Source: Noviherbaspirillum soli
GTDB lineage: Bacteria; Pseudomonadota; Gammaproteobacteria; Burkholderiales; Burkholderiaceae_D
Reading direction: 5' to 3'
Assembly: GCF_015352955.1 (NCBI RefSeq)
Contig: NZ_JACYOX010000008.1
Location: 1 to 64,000 of the forward strand
Length of the DNA: 64,000 nucleotides
Made by a program: the position numbers and the translations under genes. Shown here piece by piece: positions 35,715 through 45,875 of the stretch (positions are counted from its first letter, which is position 1; each line of letters opens with the position of its first letter). Below the pieces are notes generated by a model. It saw nothing but the letters and a program-made list of their open reading frames with translations, had not been told where the DNA came from and did no database searches.

Positions 35715-36805
35715 ATTGCCTCCTTCAATGCGGCTGGCATCCCGCTGCCGGACAGGCGGCGTCCGAGCGCCAGGAAAGGCTTTTCCAGATGCAGGTAAAG
35801 CAATTTGGAGAAGATGAGGGTCATCACCAGGCCCAGCGCTGCCTTGCGCCAGCCATCGGCTAGCTGGCCTGCCACATGCAGCCAGAATGGATGCGCAAGA
35901 TAGAAGCTGTAGGAGATGCCGCCCAGCCAGATCATGGGCTTCCAGTTCAGCCAGCGAAACACGATCCAGGAAGGATAGCGCACGGCCAGCCAGAACAGCG
36001 GAAACAGCGCAATGCCCTGCAGCGTATAGCGCAGCGTGACCTGAAACATGGGATTACGCCAGACCAGGGTCAGGAGCAGCAGCAGCAACGCGCCTGCGAA
36101 GGCCAGCTTGCCGACCATCGACGGCTCGGTGGTGGCGGGCGGCGGCGCATCAAGCACAGGATTGCGCCACACCGCCATGACGCAGCCGAACAGCAGGCTG
36201 TCGAACCGGGTGTCGGTAGCGTAATAAACATGCTGGTTCGTGACGCTTGCGTCCAGCACCAGCAGCAGGCGCCACAACAATGCCAGCATGCACGGCACAG
36301 CCAGCACGGAGGCCATGCGGCGTATCGGCATGCGGCGCGCAAGCAGGATGAAAAACACCGGAAAGAGCAGGTAGAAATGCTCTTCCACGGCCAGCGACCA
36401 CATCACCGATGTGTACGGCACCAGGGACGCGTCGGAACCGCGCCCGATGATCAGGTAATTGGTGAGGTGCATGACCTGTCCGAGCAGCGCCCCGCCGTTC
36501 ACGCCGGCCCCCTCCCCCGTGGCGAGCGCATACAGCAGCATGGCGGCCAGCATGAAGTACATTGGCGGGAAGATGCGGCAGGCCCGCCGGATGTAGAAAC
36601 TGCGCAGGTCGATGCGACGCCCGACCTCGTATTCCTGTCGCAGCAGGGTGGTGATCAGGTAGCCGGACAGGAAAAAGAAGACGGTCACGCCCAGGCTGCT
36701 GGGTATGGGCACGTCCATCCACGCGTGGCTTGCAAACACCAGCAGCGCCGCCGCCGCGCGGATACCATCCAGCGAGGGGATATGGCGTATGGTAATCGCT
36801 GTCAT
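35711..36805 (-). CDS. OafA-type acyltransferase, membrane domain only
   Basis: A 364-residue integral membrane acyltransferase-3 protein with about 10 helices. It shows LDGIRAAAALLVFASHAW, FFFLSGYLITTLLRQE, YIRRACRIFPP and VMWSLAVEEHFYLLFP. It has no SGNH domain, unlike the two other acyltransferases in the window. It probably O-acetylates a repeat unit or polymer. GGAGG precedes the ATG; the gene overlaps the next glycosyltransferase by 4 nt. Confidence 0.9.
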   Translation of the reverse strand: MTAITIRHIPSLDGIRAAAALLVFASHAWMDVPIPSSLGVTVFFFLSGYLITTLLRQEYEVGRRIDLRSFYIRRACRIFPPMYFMLAAMLLYALATGEGAGVNGGALLGQVMHLTNYLIIGRGSDASLVPYTSVMWSLAVEEHFYLLFPVFFILLARRMPIRRMASVLAVPCMLALLWRLLLVLDASVTNQHVYYATDTRFDSLLFGCVMAVWRNPVLDAPPPATTEPSMVGKLAFAGALLLLLLTLVWRNPMFQVTLRYTLQGIALFPLFWLAVRYPSWIVFRWLNWKPMIWLGGISYSFYLAHPFWLHVAGQLADGWRKAALGLVMTLIFSKLLYLHLEKPFLALGRRLSGSGMPAALKEAI

Positions 36806-36844
36806 TACTGGACCTCCAGTCCTGCGGCATTGTTGCCCGACGAT

Positions 36845-38821
36845 TCAGATTGTGTGCCGCTGATGCTCCAGCCAGTCCTGGAACACCAGGACGTTCCACA
36901 AAGCATGCTGCCAGTTGCGCTGACCGCTCAGATGCTCGCGCCAGCGGCGAACGATGGGCTGCGGCTCGAAGTACCCTTCACGCCGCAGCCGCCCTTCCTC
37001 CAGCAGCGCGGAAGCCCATTCGCGCAGCGGACCGCGCAGCCATACGCCGATCGGCGCGCCAAAACCCATCTTCGGGCGCTCTATCAATGCGCTGGGCACA
37101 TGCCGGTACAACACCTGCCGCAACGCCCACTTCGTGGCGCCGCCACGCAGCTTCATCGCGCCCGGCAGGCGCATGGCGAATTCCACTACCTGATGGTCCA
37201 GCAACGGCACGCGGGTTTCCAATGAGACGCTCATTGCCGCCCGATCCACTTTTGCCAGGATGTCATCGGGCAGGTAGTGGAGCATGTCCAGCGCCATCAT
37301 GCGCTGCATGTCGCCGAATCCGTCCAGCCGCGCGGCCAGGTCCATCATCGATGGTCCGGGCTCATGGCCGCGCACCACGATGGCGCCCGGATCGCGCCAA
37401 TGCGAGGTAAGGCCGAGATACAGGTCGTCGATGGTGCGGCTGTCGAGCACGCCGGCGCCCTTGTGCAGCTTGTCCCCCACGTTGGCCATCTGCAGCGCTG
37501 GCGGCAGCAGAGGCATGAACATGCTTGCCATCCGGTTCCAGGTGTCCGGCGACAGGCTGGTCAGCATGCGCGCCGCGAAACGGCGCACCGCGAGGGGACG
37601 CGCGCTCAGACGGCCCCACAGGCGTTCCGTCAAGCTATAGCGGTTGTAGCCACAGAACAGTTCATCGCCGGCATCGCCCGACAGCGACACCGTCACATGG
37701 CTACGCGCCAGTTGCGACACCAGGACGGTGGGAAGCTGCGAGGAATCCGCAAATGGTTCGCTATAGATTTCAGGCAAGCGCGGTATCACCGCCATTGCCT
37801 CGGCTGCCGTTACGTATAGCTCGGTATGGTCGGTGCCGAGGTGCGCCGCCACCGCCTTGGCATGCTTGGCCTCGTCATATTGGGCCTCGTGGAAACCGAT
37901 CGAAAAGGTTTTTACCGAACGCGAGGACTGCGTCTGCATCAGCGCTACCACGGTAGACGAATCCACGCCGCCCGACAGGAAGGCCCCCAGCGGCACATCG
38001 GCCATCATCTGCCGCTTCACCGCCTGCGCCAGCAAGGACTCGAGCGCATCGACCGCCTGTTCCGGACTTCCCCCGAACGGCCGTTCCAATCCTGCGCGAT
38101 AACGCTCCACGGCTGACCAGTAGACCGTCTCGCGTGCGATGCAATCGCGCAGGTTAATGCCGAGCATGCTGCCGGGAGGCAGCTTGGCCATGCCTTCGTA
38201 GATCGCATGGGGCGCGGCGATGTAGTTATGTCGCAGCAACTGGGTCAGCGCGCCGCGGTCTATGGCGCCTTCGAAGCGCGGATGACGCCGCAGCGCGGCC
38301 AAATCGGAACCGAACAGGAATACCCGCTCGCGGCCCCAGCCCTGCCAACCGTAGTACAGGGGTTTTTCCCCCAGCCTGTCGCGCGCCAGCGTAAGAACGC
38401 CATTGGCGCGGTCCCAGACGGCAAAGGCAAACATGCCCACCGCTCTTTCCACCGTTTCACGCACGCCCCAGGCATCGAAGCCGGCCAGCAGCGTTTCGGT
38501 GTCGGAATGGCCGCGCCATGCGGGGGCCAGGCCGCTTGCATGAAGTTCCTGGCGCAGGTCCAGGTGGTTATAGATTTCGCCATTGAACGCAATCATCCAG
38601 CGGCCGCTGGCCGATGGCATGGGCTGGTGCCCGGCTGGGGACAGGTCGACGATGGCCAACCGCCGGTGCCCCAGCGCGACCCTCGCCTCCGGGTCCAGCC
38701 AGTAGCCCGCGTCATCGGGTCCGCGCGCATGCATTGCATCCGTCATCCGCGCCAACGTGGCGTGGCAGGCGCCGGCATCGTGCCATCCGTCGCCACCTAG
38801 AAAACCAGCGAAGCCGCACAC
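36845..38821 (-). CDS. AsnB-like glutamine-dependent amidotransferase
   Basis: A 658-residue class II amidotransferase and ATP-PPase. The start is GTG, placing the catalytic Cys at residue 2 (MCGFAGFLGG after processing). The glutaminase domain shows RGPDDAGYW, LGHRRLAIVDLSPAGHQP and FNGEIYNHLDLR; the synthetase domain has the PPi motif SGGVDSS near 282. Inside EPS clusters such proteins amidate sugar carboxyl groups, as proposed for WbtH-type proteins of Francisella O-antigen loci. With a uronic acid pathway in the same operon, that role is more likely than asparagine synthesis. A GGGG-rich site precedes the GTG, 2 nt after the previous stop. Confidence 0.88.
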   Translation of the reverse strand: MCGFAGFLGGDGWHDAGACHATLARMTDAMHARGPDDAGYWLDPEARVALGHRRLAIVDLSPAGHQPMPSASGRWMIAFNGEIYNHLDLRQELHASGLAPAWRGHSDTETLLAGFDAWGVRETVERAVGMFAFAVWDRANGVLTLARDRLGEKPLYYGWQGWGRERVFLFGSDLAALRRHPRFEGAIDRGALTQLLRHNYIAAPHAIYEGMAKLPPGSMLGINLRDCIARETVYWSAVERYRAGLERPFGGSPEQAVDALESLLAQAVKRQMMADVPLGAFLSGGVDSSTVVALMQTQSSRSVKTFSIGFHEAQYDEAKHAKAVAAHLGTDHTELYVTAAEAMAVIPRLPEIYSEPFADSSQLPTVLVSQLARSHVTVSLSGDAGDELFCGYNRYSLTERLWGRLSARPLAVRRFAARMLTSLSPDTWNRMASMFMPLLPPALQMANVGDKLHKGAGVLDSRTIDDLYLGLTSHWRDPGAIVVRGHEPGPSMMDLAARLDGFGDMQRMMALDMLHYLPDDILAKVDRAAMSVSLETRVPLLDHQVVEFAMRLPGAMKLRGGATKWALRQVLYRHVPSALIERPKMGFGAPIGVWLRGPLREWASALLEEGRLRREGYFEPQPIVRRWREHLSGQRNWQHALWNVLVFQDWLEHQRHTI

Positions 38822-38823
38822 GA

Positions 38824-39948
38824 TTACACCCCGCCGCGAATAACAGTGCCGTACAGCGTTTCGAAGCGCTCCTGCGCATGGCGCACGGTAAATTGCTCGC
38901 GCACTCGCTCGCTGGCGCGCCATCCGAGTGCGCGCCGCTCCTGGGGCGTCATCTCCAACAACCGGCGCAGGCCGGCGGCCAGCGCCACTGGGTCTTCCTT
39001 TGGCACCACGACGCCGGTATCGCCCACCAGCAGCGCAGTGTCGCCGACATCGGTGACGACGCACGGCACGCCGACTGCCATCGCTTCCCCCACAACGTTT
39101 GGAAAGCCTTCGTTGCGCGAGGAAAGGCAGAACAGGTTCATGGCAGCCAGGCAATTCGCCGCGTCGCTTCGCTCCCGCAACAGGGCGAAGCGGCCGGCAT
39201 GGCTGGTGCGGGCAATCCAGCACTCCAGTTGCGCCCGCTCGGCATCGCTGCGGTAGCCCACCATCATGAAACGCAAGTTGGGATAGTCCGGCGCCAGGAT
39301 GCCTGCCGCCTTCACGAAATTTTCCAGATCCTTGTCGAGGTCGAACCGACCCAGGTTGCCCACCACGACATGGGTGTCGTCGAAGCCGCACTGCATGCGC
39401 AGGGCCGCCGCCGCATCGGCCGCGGGCATACCCGACAGGTTGAAGCCATTGTGCACCACCACCATGCGCGCCCCGTCGTAGCCCCTGTCGACATGGGCGC
39501 GACGCGACGCATCGGCAACGCACACAATGGTATGCGGCACCCAGCTCGAGAGCCAGGCGCAAACCCGGCGCACCGCCGCGGTGGCGCGCGAGCCATGCGC
39601 GATGCCGGTCGTGCGTATGCCCCAGATCACATTGCGATTGCCCGACAGCCTTGCCGCAAGTCCGCCGACCAGGTCGGCGTGGTACATCCAGGTCTGCACG
39701 ATGTCGGGCCGCGACTCGCGCATCATGCGCAGCAGTTGCAAAAAGCCGGAGATGGGCTCGCGCCGCAGGTTAAGCTGTCTGACCTGAATGCCGGCCTTGA
39801 GGAACGCCGGCAGCATGGCGCCGCCGGCCGTCAGCGTCACTACCTGATGTCGGTACTGGCCATGCATCGATCCCATGATGAGGCGCAGCAATGCCGTTTC
39901 GGCGCCGCCGGTGTCAAGGCCGGTAATGATATGCAGAACAGTAGGCAT
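38824..39948 (-). CDS. GT4 family glycosyltransferase
   Basis: A 374-residue GT-B transferase. It opens with VLHIITGLDTGGAETALLRL (nucleotide-fold loop), carries VVGNLGRFDLDKDLENFVKA in the middle and the C-terminal donor-site region SSRNEGFPNVVGEAMAVGVP and VVTDVGDTALLV. It probably adds one sugar of the EPS repeat at the inner face of the membrane. It ends 2 nt before the asnB-like start. The upstream ribosome binding site is weak. Confidence 0.9.
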   Translation of the reverse strand: MPTVLHIITGLDTGGAETALLRLIMGSMHGQYRHQVVTLTAGGAMLPAFLKAGIQVRQLNLRREPISGFLQLLRMMRESRPDIVQTWMYHADLVGGLAARLSGNRNVIWGIRTTGIAHGSRATAAVRRVCAWLSSWVPHTIVCVADASRRAHVDRGYDGARMVVVHNGFNLSGMPAADAAAALRMQCGFDDTHVVVGNLGRFDLDKDLENFVKAAGILAPDYPNLRFMMVGYRSDAERAQLECWIARTSHAGRFALLRERSDAANCLAAMNLFCLSSRNEGFPNVVGEAMAVGVPCVVTDVGDTALLVGDTGVVVPKEDPVALAAGLRRLLEMTPQERRALGWRASERVREQFTVRHAQERFETLYGTVIRGGV

Positions 39949-39998
39949 TTATTTTTCTTTCGGCCGAAGGGGGGCGGCCACAGTTGTTTGCAGATCGA

Positions 39999-40970
39999 TC
40001 ATGCATGCGGAAGCGCCTGTTGATGCTGAGATTGCTCAAAGTCGCGCATGGCCATGGACTGCATCCCGAACTCTCCACGCAGTCTTGCATAGTGCTGCAG
40101 CACGCCTTCCAGAAAGCGCAGGTTCTCGGCCTGGTTGACGCCGAAGTTATGAGGATGCCACCACAGGTGGAAGATGCCGTCGCTGCGCGCAGCTTCCGTC
40201 ATCGAGTTCTGCAGCCGGCGCATGCGCAGGGCTTCAAGGCCCGCCAGCGTGCGCGACCATGGCCGCAGGAACAGGCTGGCCGGCACATTGACCAGGTCAT
40301 TACCGAAGCTGCCCGTCTGCACGGTGGCCGAGTGCAGCGGCAACCACGCGTCGGCCAGACGCACCGCCCGTCCGGCGATGCCGCCAGGCGCTCGGTGGCC
40401 ACTGCGGTACAGCCAGTGATCGGCGTTGCCGCGAACCACGCGTATGCCTAGTCTCGGCAGGCATTCAAGATAACGCGGATGGATCTGATTGCGCGGCATT
40501 ACCAGGCTGCGAAGCTTGATGCCGAGATCCGCCGCGATGTCCGTGGCGCATGCCATATCGGCGGCAAACTGGTCCGGCGATGCGCCTTCTTCATTGCACA
40601 GGTAATGGCTATAGGTATGGCTCGCCAGTTCCTGGCCCGGCGTCTCTAGAATCCGCTCTATCAACGGCCGTGCAAAGAACAGCCGCGGGTGAGCCTGCGC
40701 CATGCTGCCATAGGCGTAGGCCGACAGCCGAGAGTTGCGGTAGGCCGGCATGACGACTGGCCTCAGCGACTGCCAGTGGCGATAGTCGCGGCACATGGCC
40801 ATGCCCACCGTGGCCCAGCTTGCCCGCACGCCGTAACGGCGGAACAGCGCCAATATCGCCGGTACGGCCTGCCACTCGCCTTCGACATTAGCGCCGTAAC
40901 TCTTGATATCGGCAATGTCGGCGACACCCCAGAACAATTCAAAATCGAGCGATATGGTAAATGCGGACAA
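39999..40970 (-). CDS. Polysaccharide deacetylase (CE4/NodB family)
   Basis: A 323-residue metal-dependent deacetylase. The NodB motif 1 Asp-Phe-Glu is at residues 9-11 (SLDFELFWG) and motif 2 is HTYSH near 117-121. The C-terminal HLWWHPHNFG supplies a late His. No signal peptide or membrane segment is seen, so it should act in the cytoplasm, perhaps on a lipid-linked or nucleotide sugar, giving a free amine. The start is TTG; no in-frame ATG is available near. It sits between the polymerase-like gene and a glycosyltransferase in the operon. Confidence 0.85.
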   Translation of the reverse strand: MSAFTISLDFELFWGVADIADIKSYGANVEGEWQAVPAILALFRRYGVRASWATVGMAMCRDYRHWQSLRPVVMPAYRNSRLSAYAYGSMAQAHPRLFFARPLIERILETPGQELASHTYSHYLCNEEGASPDQFAADMACATDIAADLGIKLRSLVMPRNQIHPRYLECLPRLGIRVVRGNADHWLYRSGHRAPGGIAGRAVRLADAWLPLHSATVQTGSFGNDLVNVPASLFLRPWSRTLAGLEALRMRRLQNSMTEAARSDGIFHLWWHPHNFGVNQAENLRFLEGVLQHYARLRGEFGMQSMAMRDFEQSQHQQALPHA

Positions 40971-40997
40971 AATCGTTTCTTATGCAATGGAACAAGG

Positions 40998-42287
40998 TCA
41001 GGAAGCTGGCATGGCAAACGCTCTGCGCTTTACCTTGTCGCGCTGCGACACTAGCGCGAAGGTAAGCAGCCAATAGGGAAAGTCAAACATGTTGTGCGTG
41101 AAGAACGTCATTGCGCAAAACAGCAGGATCAGCGCAGTATGTATCGTGCGGTCGTGGAAATAGCGGCCACGCAGCAGCAGCAGCAGCAGCCATAGCCACA
41201 TGATCACGCCGGCCACGCCATATTCGGCGCCCAGCGCTACCAACTGGTTATGGGTGCCAACCGCGTGCGGCCACAAACGACTTTGGCCGCCGTCGGTCAC
41301 GCCGGCGCCGAGCCCTGTAAGCGGGTTGGCGGCGAACGCTTCCCACCCTGATTGCAACACGGCGGCGCGTTCCATGGCGCTGTCATCATCGAGGCGCCCC
41401 TTGGAGAAAAACATCAGCCGGTGCTCGATGTTTTCGATCGCGCTTGAAAAGTCGCCGCGCTTGCTGATGTAGCTTTCCAGCCCGCCCATGGCCAGCGGCA
41501 GCACCACCACTGCCAGCGCCGTAATCGCGCTCACGGCTGGCAGCCGTCTACGCAGCATCAGGAACACCCAAAGCGCCAGCCAGGAAATCATGGCGGCACG
41601 GGTAAAAGTCACTAGCACCGCGATGCCTGCCAGAACGACAAGCGCGGTGTGGTAGCGCTTGCGCACTATCGGATAAGACAGCAAGAAGACAAGCAATATA
41701 ACTTCGCCGGCGATGGTCGGATTGATGAAGGTGCCGGATGCCCTGCCCAGCACCGTGCCCGCGGTGTCAGGCGGATACAGCTGTCCTGGATAGAAGAAGT
41801 CGGCAATTACCAGGCTGGGAACCAGCACCGCCAGCAGCACGAAACTGCGTTCCCATCCGCTTTGGCGCATGTGGGTGAAGGCAAAGCCGAGAAAAAGGAC
41901 CATGCCGATTGCTTGGAGCCGGAAGCTGACCAGCATCTCGCCGCGCGCGGTAAGGCTCCCCGCGTCGGTGATCAAGTGCATCAGGTTGAGCAGCAACAGC
42001 GCAAGTGCCCACAAGCCGAACGGAGAAGCCAGGTAGGACAGGAAAGCATGCAGCCGCGCCATCAGTATTGGAAACAGCAACAGCATGAAACCGATGTAGA
42101 AAAGCTTCGGCGGCATGCTCTTGTCCAGGCTACGGACGTATACCGGCAAATTCATGAAGATGCACACCAGGATCACCGACAGCGCCACGCTGGCCCAAGC
42201 CAGCAGCGCGCGCCTGGAATCGCGTGCAGCGCGGCTGGTGCGGTAGGAGCCGTAGCCTGTACCGACTTGCGCTTCGATCTGCATCAT
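40998..42287 (-). CDS. O-antigen polymerase/ligase family protein (Wzy-like)
   Basis: A 429-residue membrane protein with about 11-12 hydrophobic helices and a periplasmic loop before the conserved ligase motif region (NPLTGLGAGVTDGGQ, GTHNQLVALGAEYGVAG). Wzy polymerases and WaaL ligases share this fold. In an operon with a flippase, Wza and Wzc, polymerisation of lipid-linked repeats in the periplasm is the likely role. AAGGG precedes the ATG pair at 42287. Confidence 0.85.
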   Translation of the reverse strand: MMQIEAQVGTGYGSYRTSRAARDSRRALLAWASVALSVILVCIFMNLPVYVRSLDKSMPPKLFYIGFMLLLFPILMARLHAFLSYLASPFGLWALALLLLNLMHLITDAGSLTARGEMLVSFRLQAIGMVLFLGFAFTHMRQSGWERSFVLLAVLVPSLVIADFFYPGQLYPPDTAGTVLGRASGTFINPTIAGEVILLVFLLSYPIVRKRYHTALVVLAGIAVLVTFTRAAMISWLALWVFLMLRRRLPAVSAITALAVVVLPLAMGGLESYISKRGDFSSAIENIEHRLMFFSKGRLDDDSAMERAAVLQSGWEAFAANPLTGLGAGVTDGGQSRLWPHAVGTHNQLVALGAEYGVAGVIMWLWLLLLLLRGRYFHDRTIHTALILLFCAMTFFTHNMFDFPYWLLTFALVSQRDKVKRRAFAMPAS

Positions 42288-42302
42288 CGCCCTTGTCCTG
42301 TC

Positions 42303-43469
42303 CTAGTAAGCGCTGTCGCGGGCCGAGGCGGGGGCGGAAAGCGCCGGCCTGTCGACACCGAGCGGTTCGGAAAACAGCGACTCCCACATTCCTGCCACCC
42401 GCTCCATCGAAAACCGTTCGCGCGCTTCCACCGCACGCGCCGCGAATTGGGCGCGCTGGGCCCCGTCAGCCATTACCTGATTCAGCGCCTCCTCCAGCGC
42501 GCTGGAGTCGCCGACTGGGGCCAGCAGCCCGTCCACGCCATGGCGGATGATGTCGCGCGGACCAGTGTCACAGTCGACGCTAACGGCGGGCAGGCCGTGG
42601 GCCAGCGCTTCGGCGAGTGTGTTGGGAAAGCCCTCGAAGTGCGAGCTCATCACATACAAGTCGGCGCGTTCATACCAATGCCGCAGGTTGCCCACCACGC
42701 CCGGCAGGAAAACGCGTTCGGACAGGCCCCGCTCCGCAGCCTGGGCGCGCAGTGCCTCATGGTCTGGACCAGCACCCAGTATCACCAGGTCCCAATCAGG
42801 ATTGCGTGGCGCAAGACGTGCGAACACATCAATCAGCAGCGGGAAATTCTTCTGGTAGGACAGCCTGCCAACGCCCAGCAGGATGCGGCGCCCGGGCTTG
42901 CACAGCGAGTCCGGCGGCAGCACCGGCTCCTGCAAGGGCAGCGGCCAGCCAGCAGCATTGGGTATGACCGGCGCCTGTTTCGCCGATGTGTTGCGCATGA
43001 TCCATTTCCTGCATTCGGGCGTCAGGGCCGCCACTGCATGCAGGTCGCGATAATGCATGCGGCGCAGCATATCCCAGACACGGCCCACTGACACTTGGGC
43101 TGGATAGATATGTTCAGAGCCGACCGCGCAGAAGCGCGGCAGGCCGCGGCAGGCCAACGCAAGAACCACGTTGGCATTGGTCATCATTGCCAGCGCCGCA
43201 TCGGGCTGGATGTCCCGGATCGCGGCGCGCAGCCGGCGGATGCGTGCCACGTTGCGAATTGCCGCCTCCACGATGCCCCGGCTGTCGCCGCTCAGGCCAA
43301 AACCGATGCGAGCCACCCTAGGGTCCAGTTCGTAGAAATCGCGCTCGATGGCTTCGACCGTGGCGATCGTCACTTGCCAGCCCTTCCTGGCCCAGTGATT
43401 GGCAAGATTGGCTGCCACGCGTTCGGCGCCTCCGGATTCGAGCGAATGCAGATAAATCAGCAGCTTCAT
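42303..43469 (-). CDS. GT4 family glycosyltransferase
   Basis: A 388-residue GT-B transferase. It opens with LLIYLHSLESGGAERVAANL, contains GVGRLSYQKNFPLLIDVFAR and LVILGAGPDHEALRA, and has the donor-site pattern SSHFEGFPNTLAEALAHGLP followed by VDCDTGPRDIIRHGVDGLL. The latter pattern resembles GalNAc transferases such as PglH/PglJ, so a HexNAc or HexNAcA donor is plausible. Start ATG 43469 has AGGGGA 7 nt upstream; an in-frame TTG lies 6 nt earlier. Gaps to neighbours are 11 and 15 nt. Confidence 0.9.
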   Translation of the reverse strand: MKLLIYLHSLESGGAERVAANLANHWARKGWQVTIATVEAIERDFYELDPRVARIGFGLSGDSRGIVEAAIRNVARIRRLRAAIRDIQPDAALAMMTNANVVLALACRGLPRFCAVGSEHIYPAQVSVGRVWDMLRRMHYRDLHAVAALTPECRKWIMRNTSAKQAPVIPNAAGWPLPLQEPVLPPDSLCKPGRRILLGVGRLSYQKNFPLLIDVFARLAPRNPDWDLVILGAGPDHEALRAQAAERGLSERVFLPGVVGNLRHWYERADLYVMSSHFEGFPNTLAEALAHGLPAVSVDCDTGPRDIIRHGVDGLLAPVGDSSALEEALNQVMADGAQRAQFAARAVEARERFSMERVAGMWESLFSEPLGVDRPALSAPASARDSAY

Positions 43470-43480
43470 ATGCAAGTCCC

Positions 43481-44812
43481 CTATGTTTTATAGACATGCC
43501 GTGCATACCAGTACAGCATTGCGAACGACGCCAGGTACATCACGCCGGTCGCCAGCGCGATACCCTGCATGCCCAGCGCAGGCACCAGCATCAGGCTGGC
43601 GCCTGCCTTGATCAGCAGGTTGACAGCTGCACCGATGGCGACCGCGCGGTACAAGCCGCGCGACACCAGGCTCGACACCAGCACGAGCGCGGCGAAATAG
43701 AACGGCATCTGCACCGCGCCATAGCGCAGCACGCTGGCTACCGACTCGGTGTTGGCGGCGTCAAAGGCGCCGCGCTCGAATAGCAGCGCAACCGCCAGCG
43801 GCGCGAGCCACCAGACCATCACAGTGGCCAGGGCTCCCACGCACAGCATGATGCAAACCCAGCGGCTGGCGACCATGTGGATGTGTTGTGGCGTTTCATG
43901 CTGGGCGCGCGCAAACACCGGCAGGGTGGCGCGGCTGATCGCGGTGCCCCCCAGTCCGAGCAGCAGCGCCAGAACGCGGTTTGCGTAGCTGAGCGTGGAC
44001 ACCGCGCCAGTGCCGAGATGCACCGCGAACATCAGGTCGACAATGTCGATCAGGCTCATCACCGCATTCCCGGCCAGCATGATGGCGAAGCTTTGCCAGA
44101 ACCAGCGCCAGCCAGGCGAGGTCAAGCCGATGCGCGGCTTGACAAGTTCGCCGCGCCTGAGCAGGGGCAGCGCCAGGCAGACCATGTGCAGCATGCAGCC
44201 GGCCACCGTGCCCCACACCAAGGGCAGGATGCCGCCGTCCCCGAGCATCACCGCAGTTGCAATGGCCAGCGCCGGCACGCCTTCCAGCAAGGTGTTGGCA
44301 TGCAGGCCGGCGGCCAGCATCCACGCCGAAAACAGGCTGGCCAGAACGCCCAGCGGCATGAGCAGGGTCAGTCCCCTTGCGGCTTCGGCGGCATAGGCCG
44401 CGGTGCCAGGCGTCAGGCCCGCCCAGGGTGCGCGTATCAGTGCCGGCAGTAGCAGCGCGGCAGCCAGCCAAAGCAGCAAGCCCAGGCCCAGCGCGGCACC
44501 CAGCAACTCGGCGCGAAAGCGCGGCAACTCGCCGGGGTGCTCCTGTTGCAGGCGCGCCGCCAGCGGCACCAACACCATGGTCAGCACGCCGAACCAAAGC
44601 GCCAGCGGCCAGTTAACCAGGTTGAGCACGAACAGATAGCCGTCCACCTGCGCGCCGATGCCGTAACGGTAGGCCACCGCCATTTCCTTGGCGGCCCCGG
44701 AGAGCTTGCCGAGCATGACGAACAGCGTTACCCACGCCATGCCGCGCAATATGGCCGCATGGTCCGGATGAAAGCCCCGGATGCGGCTGTTCCAGGCGAC
44801 AAACACGTTCAA
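43481..44812 (-). CDS. MVF/MurJ-superfamily lipid-linked oligosaccharide flippase
   Basis: A 443-residue protein with about 12-14 membrane helices of the MOP superfamily, closest in look to MurJ ([55 protein letters not shown]). In EPS loci such proteins take the Wzx role and move lipid-linked repeats across the inner membrane. The start is TTG, well supported by GGGGAG 6 nt upstream, and overlaps the epimerase stop by 4 nt. Confidence 0.85.
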   Translation of the reverse strand: MNVFVAWNSRIRGFHPDHAAILRGMAWVTLFVMLGKLSGAAKEMAVAYRYGIGAQVDGYLFVLNLVNWPLALWFGVLTMVLVPLAARLQQEHPGELPRFRAELLGAALGLGLLLWLAAALLLPALIRAPWAGLTPGTAAYAAEAARGLTLLMPLGVLASLFSAWMLAAGLHANTLLEGVPALAIATAVMLGDGGILPLVWGTVAGCMLHMVCLALPLLRRGELVKPRIGLTSPGWRWFWQSFAIMLAGNAVMSLIDIVDLMFAVHLGTGAVSTLSYANRVLALLLGLGGTAISRATLPVFARAQHETPQHIHMVASRWVCIMLCVGALATVMVWWLAPLAVALLFERGAFDAANTESVASVLRYGAVQMPFYFAALVLVSSLVSRGLYRAVAIGAAVNLLIKAGASLMLVPALGMQGIALATGVMYLASFAMLYWYARHVYKT

Positions 44813-45849
44813 TTAGCGCTCCCCAGCAACTGCCGTTCGCGCTGCAGATACCATTGCATCGAGATCGACAGGCCTTCGTGGATACGATAACGGGGCGCAT
44901 AGCCGAGCGCCTGCGCGGCGCGGCTGATGTCGGCCAGCGAATGCTGCACATCGCCGGCCCGCGGCGGCCGGTGCACCGGCGCGCGGTTGTACTGCAGACC
45001 CTGCTCGGCCAGCGCCGAACGCAGGCCCGCATACAACTCCAGCAGCGTGGTGGTGTCGCCTACGGCCACGTTGTAGACCTGGCCGCGCGCTGCCTCCGGC
45101 GCTAGCGCCGCCAGCAGGTTAGCCTGCACCGCGTTATCGACATGGCAGAAGTCGCGGCTTGTCATGCCGTCGCCGTTGATGGCGACTTCTTCGTCCCGTA
45201 TCATGGCCGCGGCCCATTTTGGGATTACCGCGGCATAGGCGCCGTTCGGATCCTGGCGCTTGCCGAAGACATTGAAATACCGCAGGCCGGTGGCGCACAT
45301 GCCGTAGCAGCGCGCGAACACGTCGGCATACAGTTCATTGACGTACTTGGTGACCGCATACGGCGAGAGCGGCTTGCCTATCCGGTCCTCTACCTTGGGC
45401 AGCCCTGGATGGTCGCCGTAAGTGGAACTGGAAGCGGCGTAGGTGAAGCTCGATACACCGGCATCACGGGCGGCCACCAGCATGTTGACGAAACCTCCGA
45501 CATTGACCGCATTGCTGGTGATCGGGTCATCGATGGAACGCGGCACAGAGCCCAGCGCAGCCTGGTGCAGTACATGGTCGATGCCGCGCATGGCATGCGC
45601 GCAGGCTGCCGCATCGCGGATGTCGCCTTCGATGAAACGGAAGCGCGCCCATTGCGTGGCTTCCAGCGTGGACTTCACTTCCCGCAAGTTGAACGGATGG
45701 CCAGTGGAGAAATTATCCAGGCCAACCACGTTCTGGTCATGCGCCAGTAAGGTCTCCAGCAGGTTGGAGCCGATAAAGCCGGCGCAACCCGTCACCAGCC
45801 AGGTGTGCTGCCGCAGCCGCAGCCGCTGCCGCAGCGCGTCCGGCAGCAT
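44809..45849 (-). CDS. UDP-HexNAc(A) C4-epimerase, WbpP/TviC type
   Basis: A 346-residue extended short-chain dehydrogenase. The NAD motif is [10 protein letters not shown]; catalytic Ser-Tyr-Lys lie in ASSSTYGD and [31 protein letters not shown] is typical of WbpP, Gne and TviC. It interconverts UDP-GlcNAc/UDP-GalNAc or the corresponding uronic acids. The ATG at 45849 leaves 15 residues before TWLVTG, as in relatives; a GTG at 45879 overlapping the dehydrogenase stop is the alternative. Adjacent to the TviB-like gene it completes a UDP-GalNAcA or UDP-GlcNAcA route. Confidence 0.88.
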   Translation of the reverse strand: MLPDALRQRLRLRQHTWLVTGCAGFIGSNLLETLLAHDQNVVGLDNFSTGHPFNLREVKSTLEATQWARFRFIEGDIRDAAACAHAMRGIDHVLHQAALGSVPRSIDDPITSNAVNVGGFVNMLVAARDAGVSSFTYAASSSTYGDHPGLPKVEDRIGKPLSPYAVTKYVNELYADVFARCYGMCATGLRYFNVFGKRQDPNGAYAAVIPKWAAAMIRDEEVAINGDGMTSRDFCHVDNAVQANLLAALAPEAARGQVYNVAVGDTTTLLELYAGLRSALAEQGLQYNRAPVHRPPRAGDVQHSLADISRAAQALGYAPRYRIHEGLSISMQWYLQRERQLLGSAN

Positions 45850-45875
45850 GGCGCCCGCTTCGCCTGTCCGCCCTT

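Noticed and set aside
38822-39562. Minus-strand extension of the asnB-like frame
   Set aside because: The GTG at 38821 puts the catalytic Cys at position 2 as the family requires; the extension is a shadow of the glycosyltransferase gene.
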